From Dipteris shenzhenensis (Eukaryota > Polypodiophyta > Polypodiopsida > Gleicheniales): a stretch of DNA of 64,000 nucleotides. Of the stretch, positions 24,430 to 35,456 are shown one piece after another. The notes beneath the pieces were generated by a model, which saw nothing but the letters and a program-made list of their open reading frames with translations, was not told the DNA's origin and searched no databases. The DNA lies in the NCBI GenBank assembly GCA_047967505.1, contig CM106538.1; one strand, written 5' to 3'. How positions within the stretch are numbered: position 1 is the first letter of the stretch; the number at the start of each line of letters is the position of its first letter. Both the position numbers and the translations under genes were made by a program.

Positions 24430-25435
24430 CCTAAGAGAGATTATTCCTAGCCTTATGCAAGCACAAGTGGAGCTTTGTCGTCGCTACTCTACACACACAT
24501 TCTGTGCTACCTAAGTCCATGTTGGCATGGAGACAACATCCATGAAGGAATTCAAATCTTAGAGCATATTACATTGACATCCTCTCATCCTCCTCTCTGT
24601 GCACATTACAATGGTCATGTCCATTTCTTGAAGAATATGAATGGAATTGCATTCGGTTCAATCAAACTATTCGATGTTTTGGGTACATTTCCTATATGTA
24701 TCTCTATTTGAAAGGTTAAAGTGAATGAATCTCTGTGTAAGTGCATATTTATTTCTTTCCATTTCTTTAATAAGGATAAGTCAAATTACATGGATGAGAT
24801 GGGAAGAAATATTCAAATGCTAGTATGCATGGCTCATTCATTAGGAGAAATTTTGAAAGGAAATAATCATATAAAGTGGTAAGTGTTGATACAAAACCTT
24901 TATACTCTTATAACCTTGCTCATCATTGTTCGATGAGTCTTCAATTCATTCAATGTTAAAGAGTGCCAAGCCTAGGCAAATTAGTGAGAGTGAGAATTTT
25001 GATGATACTGGAGGGTCGTCACCTGTACTAAAAAGGACTTTCACTTTTTTTGTTTATTCGATTTGATTGTGAGGACCACCTTGAGATGGAAAAATTTCCA
25101 ACACATGTAAAGGAATACATGAATGATCAACCAAGGTTGTACCAAATCCAAATCAAGGCACATGCCTAGACAAACAACAACCCCTGCTTAGCTGCACCAC
25201 ATCAAATCAAAGCACATGCCTGGTGGAAAAAACACCATGAGCAGAGAGAGATGGAAGAGAGGAACATGAGAGAAAAATAAAAAAATAAAACAAGTGGTGG
25301 TCATCGTAAGGGTAAGGATACATATATAGGAAGAGGACAAGACAAAGGTGTAATATATTTGCTATTTATTTGGTTGCCAGTTGTGGATTTTGAAAGCTAG
25401 CATAGAAGTTGTGAAATTTTGGAAGAAGTGGTGGT
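24430..25435. other. No gene recognised
   Basis: No open frame with a recognisable motif. It ends at the inferred outer edge of copia A's 3' LTR. Confidence 0.45.
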
Positions 25436-25556
25436 TGTTAAATTACATGGTGCAGCGGAACAGAAATTGAACAAAGAATAGAGAGTACACAGCAAACTGG
25501 AGAGGAAAAATATTTTCCTTCAATACTGATGTAGTACAAATGATGGCTCTATCCAC
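25436..25556 (-). mobile_element. Copia A 3' LTR, distal part (split by gypsy B)
   Basis: On the plus strand this piece starts TGTTAAATTACATGG; read on the minus strand it ends ...TTTAACA. That is the expected partner of the TTAGATATG LTR start at 47,767. It stops at the gypsy B insertion point; the LTR resumes at 47,233. The junction is supported by CCAC on both sides of gypsy B. Joining the two parts as one LTR of about 656 bp is inference. Confidence 0.65.
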
Positions 25557-26540
25557 TGTTATGGATAAATTTGTCTAAGGAAAAAGGCATTAAAATGTGT
25601 GTCTGTTTGTATGTGTGGCAATAGTATAATTAAATATGGTGTGCATAGGGCCCAAGGTTGAGGTGGTAGGGCATGACCATGTGCCACCCTTCCACGTAAG
25701 AGGACCCATAAGGTGTGATCCATGGTAGTAATATTATAAAATGTAAGGTGGCATGGCTCCTCCATGTGCCACGCCTCCACCTAGGCTACATTTAGTGAGA
25801 TATGGCTCAAAGTCCATGGGAGAAGTAATATAAAATAGGTGGAGAGGGATATTATATTGGGTTATTCTCTCCATATAGGATAGGCCTATGTGGGGGAGGT
25901 ATAGATAGTCCAAGGATGCAAGTTAAATAATGGGGAAAGTAGGATGAGGTGGTAAGACTCCTTGTGCCAACCCTCCACTTGTCCTCCTAAATGTTGGAAC
26001 GTATTATAAAATTGGGAAGAGACCAAGGGAGTATCATAGACTTGAGATATGGGAGTTGATATATGTGGAAAAATGTGGCCAAGCATTATCGCACACAATT
26101 GAGAGTGCATATTCACCTAGCCCACATGGGAGACTCTTCCACACACACCATGCATGTGGGAGGATGCATTTATTAGGAGAGACCCTCTCTCTTGGCTATA
26201 AAAGGAGGGGGGTTAGCATCCCTTGATGGGACACGCTCATTCTTGTAAAGCCACCTAGCTAGTACTTTGATTTCTCCCGTCCCTTCCTTTCAAAATAAAG
26301 CATGGTCCTCTTCCCTTGATGTCTCCATCTTTACATTCCTCCTCCCATCATGTACATGCTTCTCTTCCCCCTCTCCCTTTCCCCTTGTGTCATAGTCTCC
26401 CTCTTCATTCCCTCCCCTTCTAATTCCTTTTCCCCTCCCATGATAACGTTTCGCCCTCACGTTCTCCTTTCCTCTATGGCCCTCGAGCGTCGCCATGCTT
26501 AGCCTCTAGCCTCTGGTCTTGATTTCTTTTCCAACTAATA
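25557..26540 (+). repeat. Gypsy B 5' LTR
   Basis: It starts TGTTATGGATAAATTTG and ends ...CTAATA, matching 46256-47228 along its length. By eye there are eight differences in the first 145 aligned bases, so the copies have diverged noticeably. Promoter and termination elements are visible: tataaaa at 26197-26203 and aataaa at 26294-26299. Because those are about 100 bp apart, the R region should be short. Confidence 0.92.
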
Positions 26541-26544
26541 GAAA

Positions 26545-26563
26545 TGGTGTGGCTGCTGGGATC
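26545..26563 (+). promoter_or_regulatory. Gypsy B primer-binding site, tRNA-Asp-like, eroded
   Basis: Four bases after the LTR lies TGGTGTGGCTGCTGGGATC. It resembles the complement of the plant tRNA-Asp 3' end, used by Tat/Athila-type gypsy elements. Several differences are C-to-T changes, as expected from deamination. The match is partial. Confidence 0.5.
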
Positions 26564-27021
26564 AAAATCTCCACGGCTAGTGGTATAAAATATGTTACTT
26601 CTATGATTGGGTGCGGCACTGTGGCCTCTTTCCTGCGCAGTTCTCTTCTTTTGTGGCTCCAAACTTTGTGCCTTCCCTGTCTCTACGGCAGCAAAACCAC
26701 CCTACTTCTACGCTTCCAGTCAGCCTGCTTTCTGCTTGCGGTTCCCACGTGTATTCTAGTTGGCGAATTTTTTTGCTTGTACCAATCGTAGCTGCAGAAC
26801 TGCAACATCTGTGCTCCCGCATGCGCATCCATTGTATACACCCACATGCATCACGGATATATCGTGACGTTTTTCTGGGCTCCTACGTCTTCTGGTGGCA
26901 GACTGCTGTTTTGAGTTTCTGCAAAACTGTGACAGATCCCGCGCCCCCCCTCTCTTCTCTTCTTCTTCTTCTGCTTCTCTTTCTCTTCTCCTTCTCCTCT
27001 CCTCTCCTCTCTTTTTATTAA

Positions 27022-27083
27022 GGAGTGGAATTTGAACCCAAGACCTCCCCCTTCACAAAAGGGAGACTTACCATTGGGCCAGC
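27022..27083 (-). other. tRNA-like sequence (possible SINE head or tRNA-derived fragment)
   Basis: On the minus strand tggcccaatggtaag resembles a Pol III A box and gggttcaaattcc a B box. Between them tccct/aggg can form an anticodon stem with a TTTGTGA loop (anticodon would read TGT). The acceptor stem does not close and the T stem has a mismatch, so it is not called as a functional tRNA. A purine-rich simple tail follows on the minus strand, which would suit a SINE. Confidence 0.5.
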
Positions 27084-27930
27084 AGATAAGAAGTGATGAA
27101 AATATAATGATTCTTGCTTATATATTGAAATCTCGGAAACTATAACTCTCTAACCGTAGGGAGTTTTCACATGCTGTAAAAAGCAAAAGTACTTCACTTC
27201 ACGTGCTCTACTCATATCTCCTACTAGATTGCAAATTCTAAACTTTTTCAAGTTCACTTCATGGATGCACACCACACGAAGAGGGCGGATATTTATGTCA
27301 CTTCTCGATGAGTTCAAGGATTTGGTGCCTGGTCCTTCGTGCCTTATGGCTACCAATGGGCAAGATCTCTTTCTTGATCTTCATGTTGATCTGCAACAAC
27401 TGATTGTATAGTGCATTGCTCAAGGAGACAACAGGTGGGATGATACACCGTGGATGATTCAAGGTGAAGAACTACTAATACGCTGGGAGAACTTTGATTT
27501 CAATTCTACTCGCTGATCGAGCTACTTGCTGCTTTGGAGGTAATTAAAAGGGTGTCCTTCTTTGAAAGGTGGGATGCTCTCCAAGCTTGGGGGGAGATTT
27601 GGCGCATCTGCTTATTAATTCTTGTGGATAAGCTCGTCTTGAATGGTTTATTCTCAATCTCACTACAATGGTTTCTAGGCCTTGGCTATGGTTGGTAATG
27701 TTTCAACCAAGGAATCCATTTGTACCTAATCAACCCTTTGTGCCTCATTTTGAGCTTCAAGTTGTAATTCTTTTTGGTCTAAAGATAAAGTATCAAGAAA
27801 GGATTGCCAGTTTATTTGGTGCTGAACGTTTGGCTCAAGTATTGAATTCTCCCCATCCTCTCCTTCTACCTATCTTGGACTATCGAGAAACTTGGGATGT
27901 CTGGATTTTAGTCTTGGTGTGATGACATCT

Positions 27931-28423
27931 TGGATCCTTCAATTTGATAGAGCTTACAAACCTTCGACCAAGGCTGCTGGCATGGGTGTGAAGCTCACTT
28001 CACCAAGTGGTGAGAATTATTGTTATAGCAAGTCTACACCTGCAAGTACATGCAACCAAGCTGAGTACTCGGCACTCATTTTTGGGCTACAAAAGGCATA
28101 AGGGCATCGCATCAAGCAACTTGAGGTGCAAGGAGATTCTCAACTAGTGTGTGAACAAGTTAGTGGAAGGTGGAAGGTGCGGAGCAAAGGCTTGGTTCCA
28201 CAACATCAACAAGCATTGGAACTGTGCCAACAATTTGAAGAGGCAAAAATTCAGCATATAACTCGAGCTCAAAATATAGTTGCTGATTTCTTGGCACGTG
28301 AAGCTTGTACTTCAATCACGCATGATGCGAGTGGAAGCACCACCCCAACAAAGCTGCAAGCCACGAAGGAGGGTGATCATTTGTAAGGAATGCAAAGGTT
28401 GTGGTCATCATGAAACTAAGTGT
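27931..28423 (+). pseudogene. Archaeal-type-like RNase H domain and CCHC knuckle upstream of gag
   Basis: The frame at 27931-28310 has all four expected acidic positions of an RNase H domain: Asp in ILQFDRAYK, Glu in CNQAEYSALI, Asp in VQGDSQLV and Asp in NIVADFLARE. The pattern resembles the additional RNase H of plant Tat-type gypsy elements. One TAA (28099-28101) interrupts it in frame. In another frame at 28382-28423 lies CKECKGCGHHETKC, an exact CX2CX4HX4C zinc knuckle. Position ahead of gag is unusual; in the family this domain normally lies in pol. It may be an older fragment rather than part of element B. Confidence 0.75.
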
Positions 28424-28891
28424 TGGGCATACTTGATACGAGTTTACCGAATTCGGAAGATCATCAGAAAGGTCCTAAAGGACATTGCTCAAAAGAAGGA
28501 TGCCAGACCACACACCCCTTGAAGAAATAGCATTGCGACTACAAGAACTAGAAGAAGCTGAAGGTGATGTGCAAGCTCTCCAACTATTGACATTTGTCAT
28601 GGCATTCTTGTTTGCCTTGATGAAAAACCTCATGCAGTGCCACGTCTCTAACCCTCGCTTGTAAAGATGGCTACGATATCATGAGGGTTGGTCCTTTTAA
28701 GATTGTCTATGAGCTATTCTATGCTGAAAATTCTTCCCGTGTAGTATTTCACAATACACCAGTCACACCCTACCCTGCCTATGTGTGCTTTGTGGATGTA
28801 TCTTCACCTGATTTTCAGTTCAAGCTACCTCTTTCCATTGTTTGCCCATAGATAAGGCTCATTTCGTCTCTCTCTTTTCCATTTTCCAAGC

Positions 28892-30430
28892 ATGGCTGAC
28901 ATTCTCATGTTTTGTGGATGGGTTGAAGAAAATCCAAATGAGTATCTTATGGCCTTCAAGTGCCATTGTGTTTCTCTCAACTTTCTTGCTAAAGATAGAT
29001 GGCTGTTGGTTCTTCCCACATTTCTAGAGGGTTTGGCTCAAGTGTGGTATGAGAAGCAGGCCGAAGACGTTCGCCAAAGCTTGCCAAGGTTGACAACAGT
29101 GATGATTGAATATTTCGACAAAGAAGAGGAGCCAAAGAATGTGTACCTGCAAGTGGCAAACTTGAAGCAGTCAAAAGGTGAGATGGCACGTTGATATGTG
29201 GATCGAGCAGTCGTGCTCTTGGACCATTCAATTGCCACACAGGAGGGAAATGCCGGATTTCGAGCTGGAATGACTCAACATATGCTGGCTACCTTGTAGC
29301 AGGAGCAAGTGACGAATTTTGCCTCAAGCTTAAATGGGAGAATCTAGAAACTATGGTGCTAGCATATGAGATTGCTCAAAAGTTTGATAAAGTTCAGTCT
29401 GATCCCACTTCAAAGAAGGCGATTGTGCCTCTGCAACCCCTTCAATTCTTGCAACAATAACCTGGGTGGTCTAACTTAGGGGCATACCCCCACCCCTCAT
29501 CAGGGATGTATCCACCACCTCCACCTCAAATGTATGGTCCTCCCTTAGATGCTTACCCTCAACAAGGTGTATATTCTCACCCTCCGCCTCAAAGATTTCC
29601 CCAGCCTCACCCACATGCCCCCCTCCTTTCTACTCCCTCGGCCCTCCAGCTAAAGAGGCCCCTCTTTCAAAAGAACCCGGAGTCAATGACCTAGCCAAGG
29701 CCCTGAATGATCTTTGGCTTGAGATGGTGGGCATCAGAAATCAAGCCAACTACCCTCCAAGAGACCGAGCTAATGTTGTATGCTACGAGTGCCACCAGAA
29801 AGGTCATTATCACATGGAATGTCCCAATATTCCAAGGGTGAATTTTCTAAGTGATTCTGGCACTGAGGATTCTGATGTAGAGATCCTTGACCTCGGGAAA
29901 AGAAGTCATACCACCTTGGACCCCTCTCGAAACCATGGACTAGGCTACCCCAGGAAGAAGGTGTCCTTCTCAGAGCCCTCAAATGCTGAGATGGCAGACC
30001 CACCAATAGAGAAGACTAAAAGATCTCACAAGAGTAAGTGGTTGCCCTCAAATTTTCCCATCGGCTCGAGGCAAGAAGACTATTCGATCGTTCAGGACCT
30101 TGCTCATCGTTCTTTGAGCATCACGCTCCCTCAACTAATAGCATTAAGCCCTAAGGTGAGACGGGAGCTGCAGCAAGGGCTCTCAACAAGGAGGAACAAG
30201 AAAAAGGGAAAGGTAAGAGAGGTATCTTCTATCTTTGAAGAAATCAATCGACTTCCACATACAATCGATGTCATCATAGATAATTGCCGTGTCAAAAATG
30301 TTTGTGTTGATGGGGGAGTTGCATGTAATATCATGGTGCCCTGAATCATGAAGAAATTGAATTTGAAATGTACAAGGCGTTCCTCCACTCGAATCAAGGT
30401 AGCAGATGGTCGACGACTCGCCACCTTGGG

Positions 30431-30437
<7 letters not shown>
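28892..30437 (+). pseudogene. Gypsy B gag and protease, broken
   Basis: At 28892-29190 lies a retrotransposon gag region (FCGWVEENPNEYL, LPTFLEGLAQVWYEKQ, PRLTTVMIEYF). After a TGA and frame changes it continues with EFCLKLKWENL and a Pro/Gln-rich linker (29500-29690). A CCHC knuckle, CYECHQKGHYHMEC, spans 29781-29822. The protease follows at about 30240-30430 with VCVDGGVACNIM, where the family's D-(S/T)-G is D-G-G, and the strand IKVADGRRLATLGVI. A TGA separates those two strands. The coding remnant runs directly into the CT microsatellite. It matches Ty3/gypsy gag-PR order. Confidence 0.88.
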
Positions 30438-30469
<32 letters not shown>

Positions 30470-30519
30470 CCTCCCTCCCTCCCTCTCCATCTCTCCCTCA
30501 ATCTCTCTCTCTCCCTCAA

Positions 30520-30559
<40 letters not shown>

Positions 30560-30566
30560 CTCTCGC

Positions 30567-30634
<68 letters not shown>

Positions 30635-30687
30635 TTTTTCTTTCTCCTTATTTGTCTCTATCTCTCTCTCTCCCCTCTCACTATTTA

Positions 30688-30749
<62 letters not shown>

Positions 30750-30957
30750 CTCTCCCTCTCTCCCTAACTCTCTCTCCTTCTCTCCCTCTCTCCCTAACTC
30801 TCTCTGTCCCTTTCTCCCTAACTCTCTCTCTCCTTCTCTCCCTCTCTCCCTAACTCTCTCTCTCCCTCTCTCCCTAACTCTCTTTCTCCTTCTCTCCCTC
30901 TCTCCCTAACTCTCTCTCTCTCATTCTCTCCCTAACTCTCTCTCTCCTCTCCCTCGG
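30438..30957. repeat. (CT)n microsatellite with CCCTAA(CT)n variants
   Basis: About 520 bp of CT dinucleotides interrupted by CCCTC, and in its second half by repeated tccctaactctctct units. It begins exactly where the gypsy protease frame ends. Confidence 0.97.
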
Positions 30958-31087
30958 CTAACGCCCATCAATGATATCATCAACCGGGCTACGTGCATGC
31001 TCTCAAGGCGAGGCGTAGCGAATCCGGGGAGCACGGAAAAAAAGAGGTTGGGGAGGAGAATCGAAGGGTGAATCAGCGGGGGAGCTA

Positions 31088-31152
31088 GGGGAAGAAGAAG
31101 ATGGCGGGGAAGAAGAAGATGGTGGGGAAGAAGAAGATGGCGAGGAAGAAGC
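31088..31152 (+). repeat. 18-bp minisatellite
   Basis: Three and a half copies of ggggaagaagaagatgg(c/t) with little variation. Confidence 0.9.
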
Positions 31153-31159
31153 TCCCTTC

Positions 31160-31744
31160 AGTCCAAAAAAATTTAAACAAATGCATGAGGAGATGGAGAG
31201 CTTACCTGGCAAAGCTGGAGAGCTGAGAGGGGTAGACTCGTAGAGGGAGAGATGGAGAGGTTAGAGGAACTAACAAGAAGGGATTGGGGTAGAATATAGA
31301 GTAATTTATTTTTAGAAATATTTCTTGCTATTTTTAGTAAATAGGAATGACTAGCAATCAAAGCAATGTGTTTTCAAAAAATCAAACACAAAGTACTTTA
31401 AATCATATTCAAGCACACCACCCCCATTTTCAAAATACGGTAAATTATAGTGAAACATGTCGTAAAATTTGATTTCATGACCGAATTAAAAATAAAAAAC
31501 ACTTAACCATAAGAAAATTACACATACCTGGTGATTCTTTGAACTCTTGGGCGTATTTGGAAATAATGAGAAACAAATGTGGGAATCTCATGTTTATAGA
31601 GAAAATTTTCTATTTTTAGAAATTTCTTTATGCTCAAAACCCTAAACCTAACCTTGACTTTCATTGGTCAGGCATATAATTTCCACCTTTCATTGTTGCA
31701 TGGCACTTTTGGGGCATCCCCTTTGAAGCTTTCCAAAGTTCTGC
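31160..31744. other. No gene recognised
   Basis: G/A-rich then AT-rich sequence. A boundary of the inserted cassette may lie here, but no terminal inverted repeat or target-site duplication could be identified. Confidence 0.4.
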
Positions 31745-34583
31745 ATGGGAGGTTCATTCGACACTACGTCTATCTCAATTTCTTCTCATAGTTCCAAGAG
31801 CGCTTCCTTTGCTACATTGGATGTATCTTATACTAGTGGTGGAAACTCTTTTGCCACCTTGGATGTGTCTCCTACTCCTTCACCTAAGCATGATGGTGGA
31901 CATAGAAGCCCAGGCACTCAAATCCATGGACCTAATATTCCCATTGAAGAGAATGAAATAATAGATGTTGAACCAAGCACAAGAGGTCAACAAGTGTTAT
32001 TAGGTATGTGGTCCATGTCTAAGTTCATTCAATGGCTCTATTTGTTTTGTTTTTGGAGCTAGAAATGATTTCTTACAAGGGACATCTAATCTAGATGGAT
32101 CTCAATGACTATCTTGGCTATCACAAAAGGGGAAGCGGAATTCAATCTCGTCTATTGAGGAGAGACTAAAGGGAAGAACAATGAATGTGGACCTCAAAAA
32201 GTCTAGCTACACAAGAGGGAGAGCTTGTAGAATGCTAGACACCACACATCTGAAAGAGACCTGCAATACTCTTTGTTTAGTGTAATGTGCCTCTGGTAAC
32301 TTTTGAGGTTGCAAAATGAAGGGTGTTACAGAAAAATTATGTTGAAATGAATAAAGATGATCAAAATTTTTATTTAGCATGGTCTGTAAGACCTAGGGAA
32401 AACAATATGAACAAAATAGTGTTTGAGTACTCATTCGGTTCAAGGATTGTTTGTCACAAAGCATATAGACTTACACATTGTCTTGGCAACAAAAGGCTAA
32501 AAAGATTACAGGCCCACCTCTATAAAGACCCCCACATTTGTACAATAGTACAAATGAGAGTGCTTGGACCACATGGCAACATGGTATGCTCGTGGTTGCA
32601 AGACTTTGTGTAAAAACATGCTCAGGCTCTTCCAAATAGTGACTAGTTGCACTTATCGGATAATTTCTCCAAGCTGAGATCCATTCCATGTACAAGGATG
32701 CCATGGTTATTGCAGGTGACAAGTACGTGACATACCAGCATTTTTGTAGGATTTGGAAGAATGAATTCAACAACGTGAAGATACCAAAGCTTTGTCGCTT
32801 TGGTGTGTGTGCCACATGCGTGGACTTTAAGGCCTTGCATAATAGAAGTCAAGGACAAGAGAGAGGTGTGTGTAATGATGCCGTGAAAACTTGCTTCGTT
32901 TTGACAAAAATTGTTTTCTTGCAACATCTAATTGTTTTCTATATCTGCAGAAGAAGCAATCACAAAGTTGCATATGCATCGAGAAATGCAAGCTCTAGAA
33001 AGGAAGAAGTTAGCGAAGCATTGCAAGAAGAGCTACCAATGGCTTGATAAGTACATAACCATCATCATTGATGGGATGGATCAAAAGAAGACCAATCTTC
33101 CACACTTCAAACGAGTACCCAAGGATTTGAAAGAGGAGAACTTCATCACATATCATGTAGTTGGATGCATGATCTACCATGGTGAATAAATCCCCAAGGT
33201 TTATCTAATGACACCAAATGTAAGAAATGATCCTAATCTCACAGTTTCCGTTCTTAATGATGCATTGAGGAATCTTACACAACCTCTTCCAAAAGTGTTG
33301 TATGTCCAACTTGATAACACATCGAGAGAGAAAAAGAATCAAGTTGTGTTGGCATATCTTTGTATGCTTGTGGAGAAAGGCATATTTCTAAAAGTGAAAT
33401 TAGGATTCATGATGGTGGGTCACATACATGACCATATTGATCAGATGTTTAGGCAGTTCTTAGTAAAGCTAAGAAGGAAAGAAGCATGGGATGGGGATGC
33501 AATGATCCGCATTTTACAGGATGCATATGTGCCAAAATCGATAATTGCAAACATGGAAAAAACAATAGATTTCAAATGCTTTGTGTTTGGTGACAACGAG
33601 TGAATTGATTGATGTATTGAGAAGCTCAACGAGTTAAGCTTTCAACACCAATTTTGAATTAAGAAAGATTAAGAAGGCACGACGTTGTTGTGGGGGAAGT
33701 TCTATTCCACATCACCGACTTGGGTTCCAGTCAAAGGATTGAAGTTCTTGAAGTGTGTTCCAGAGCATGAGTTGTATGTGGCACCCTTACAACCCTTACA
33801 ATTAGTGAGGGAGCTGCAATGAGCCATGAAGGAGGAGAGAGATATAAACCCTATAAGTTCAGTCAATGAGATTAGAGAAACAATCCAGCATGCTGCAACG
33901 CATTTTGAAGATGTGGTGTGGACATGGTGGAATCCATTCTTTGCATCCCAAATACTTATCAATCACCTACTAAATGACCCCAAGATGTGTCAGATTTTAG
34001 TTGGCCACAATGCATTGAACAAGATTTTGTAAATGTGCATATGAATGCTTCTTCAAGTGCGCATTTACATGCAGCTTCTAAGAAGAACTATCTTGGGGAG
34101 GAGAGAGAAATATACCTTGGAGCATGAAAGTCCAAAAAGGCTAAGGAAAGGGTTCAAGAAATGTGGAGTGGTAGCATCGAGGTGGGTATGATGGTTGCTG
34201 TGTTAGCAACAAATGATCCTAGTGGATTTCCTTTTTGGATTGCTAAAGTTGTGAAAGTCAGAAAGGAAGGTTCAAACACCAAGTCAATAGAGGTGCATTG
34301 GTTTTTCACCAAGTCCATGGATGCTGTCACGAGTCGATATAACCCAAAGATGGTGGTAACAAGGAAGCGTGGCCAAAAAGGGAAGAGGGCGACAAAGAAT
34401 TATCCAAGAATTTCTTACAGATACTATGCATACCTCCAAGAACAACTAACCCACGAACAAAAAAAACTTGCTGACTCAGAAATTGCAAAAGAGAGGTCAC
34501 AAGAGACAATCACAAGATTAATAGATGAGAAGAATAATGAAAAAGGCTTGGTATATCCAACAAGAGCTTGCTACATTGACTAG
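31745..34583 (+). pseudogene. DUF7869-like protein gene, decayed
   Basis: Pieces occur in the order known for DUF7869-type proteins, which I regard as transposase-like with an RNase H-like fold (inference). 31745-32062 is a Ser-rich N-terminus with SFATLDVS repeated. At 32323-32610 lies FGSRIVCHKAYRLTHCLG..RLKRLQ. At 32688-32890 lies FCRIWKNEFNNVKIPKLCRF followed by GVCATCVDF. At 32980-33600 lie the core motifs IIIDGMDQKKTNLPHF, LYVQLDNTSREKKNQ and GHIHDHIDQMF. A C-terminal piece at 34161-34400 has VGMMVAVLA and FPFWIAKVVKV..IEVHWF. A TAA at about 33187, frameshifts and likely unspliced introns break it. The Asp/Asn and His/Asp motif residues are kept. It lies inside the gypsy B span. Confidence 0.75.
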
Positions 34584-34774
34584 GAGATTAGAAAAGATAA
34601 AAGGAACCCCTCTAGGTTACAAGCATAGGATCAAGCCCTTGCAACCAATGGAGAGCTTTGCATATGGTGGTGGAGCAAGGAAGCGCAAGGTGAAAGCTAC
34701 AAGGTATATATCTTTGGTTACTTACAAATGAGTCATTTATTTTTCTAATGTTATCATGATTTCTACATAAATTT

Positions 34775-35111
34775 CATGAGGTTATTGGAAGAAATTCCTC
34801 TGACAAACTTCGTGCCGTAAAGAGTGTAGTTAAGAAGAAAGAATTCATTTCTATTCTTAGGGACCCTCGTCGATGTGCATTGTGACATGCAATATCACAA
34901 GAGGTTGCAACTGATTTAGAGAATCTTGTAGATCCATCGGAAGTTGTCCATGCATGTGATGCTACTGGCATTAGTTGACAAGGGTACTTAGCTGTGTATA
35001 ATGTCTTTGTAAATGCACTTCGAGGTCAAGGCATTAAGAATCCTCTATTGCTGAGACCAATATACATTAGAAATGCAAGGAAAGAATCTCAGAAAGCATG
35101 ACATTGGAAGG
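34775..35111 (+). pseudogene. Unclassified transposase-like gene, 5' part, cut by copia D
   Basis: The frame KLRAVKSVVKKKEFIS is followed, after a TGA, by VHACDATGIS, a TGA and QGYLAVYNVFVNALRG, then IKNPLLLRPIYIRNARKE. I know this arrangement from uncharacterised proteins encoded by eukaryotic mobile DNA, but I cannot name the family. The frame runs into the left edge of copia D. It follows the DUF7869-like gene closely on the same strand, suggesting that the two form one cassette. Confidence 0.6.
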
Positions 35112-35368
35112 TGACAAAATATGAAGAGGGGAGAGGAGAAGAGTGGAGATGAGGAGAGAGGGCACAGCTAGAGAGCACACCACAAATGACTAACTGTACA
35201 CTAGAATTAGTTAAAAAAATAGAATATATACAAACCCTTTTAGGGTTAGGGTTAGGGGATCTAACCCTTTCCTTTATAGCACTCTATAAGGTTAGTGCTA
35301 TGCACATATGATCACGTGATGGTGCTATGCACACATGATCACATGATGTTGAGCGTGAACTCTCAACA
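35112..35368 (-). repeat. Copia D 3' LTR
   Basis: 257 bp bounded by TG and CA. It contains TTAGGG-like units (tttagggttagggttaggg) and a doubled block, gtgctatgcac..atgatcac. The polypurine tract cttgagggaagg lies just outside at 35369-35380; a second copy of that tract is at 35400-35411. Confidence 0.97.
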
Positions 35369-35456
35369 CCTTCCCTCAAGATCAACATCATGAAGTAGGC
35401 CTTCCCTCAAGATGATGATTCTGGGGAATAGAAGAAGGACTGAGCATTACATTCCA

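Noticed and set aside
27022-27083. A functional tRNA-Thr gene
   Set aside because: The acceptor stem does not pair and the T stem is imperfect; kept only as a tRNA-like sequence.
30348-30909. Overlapping Ser/Leu-rich frames
   Set aside because: They are the CT microsatellite read in three frames.
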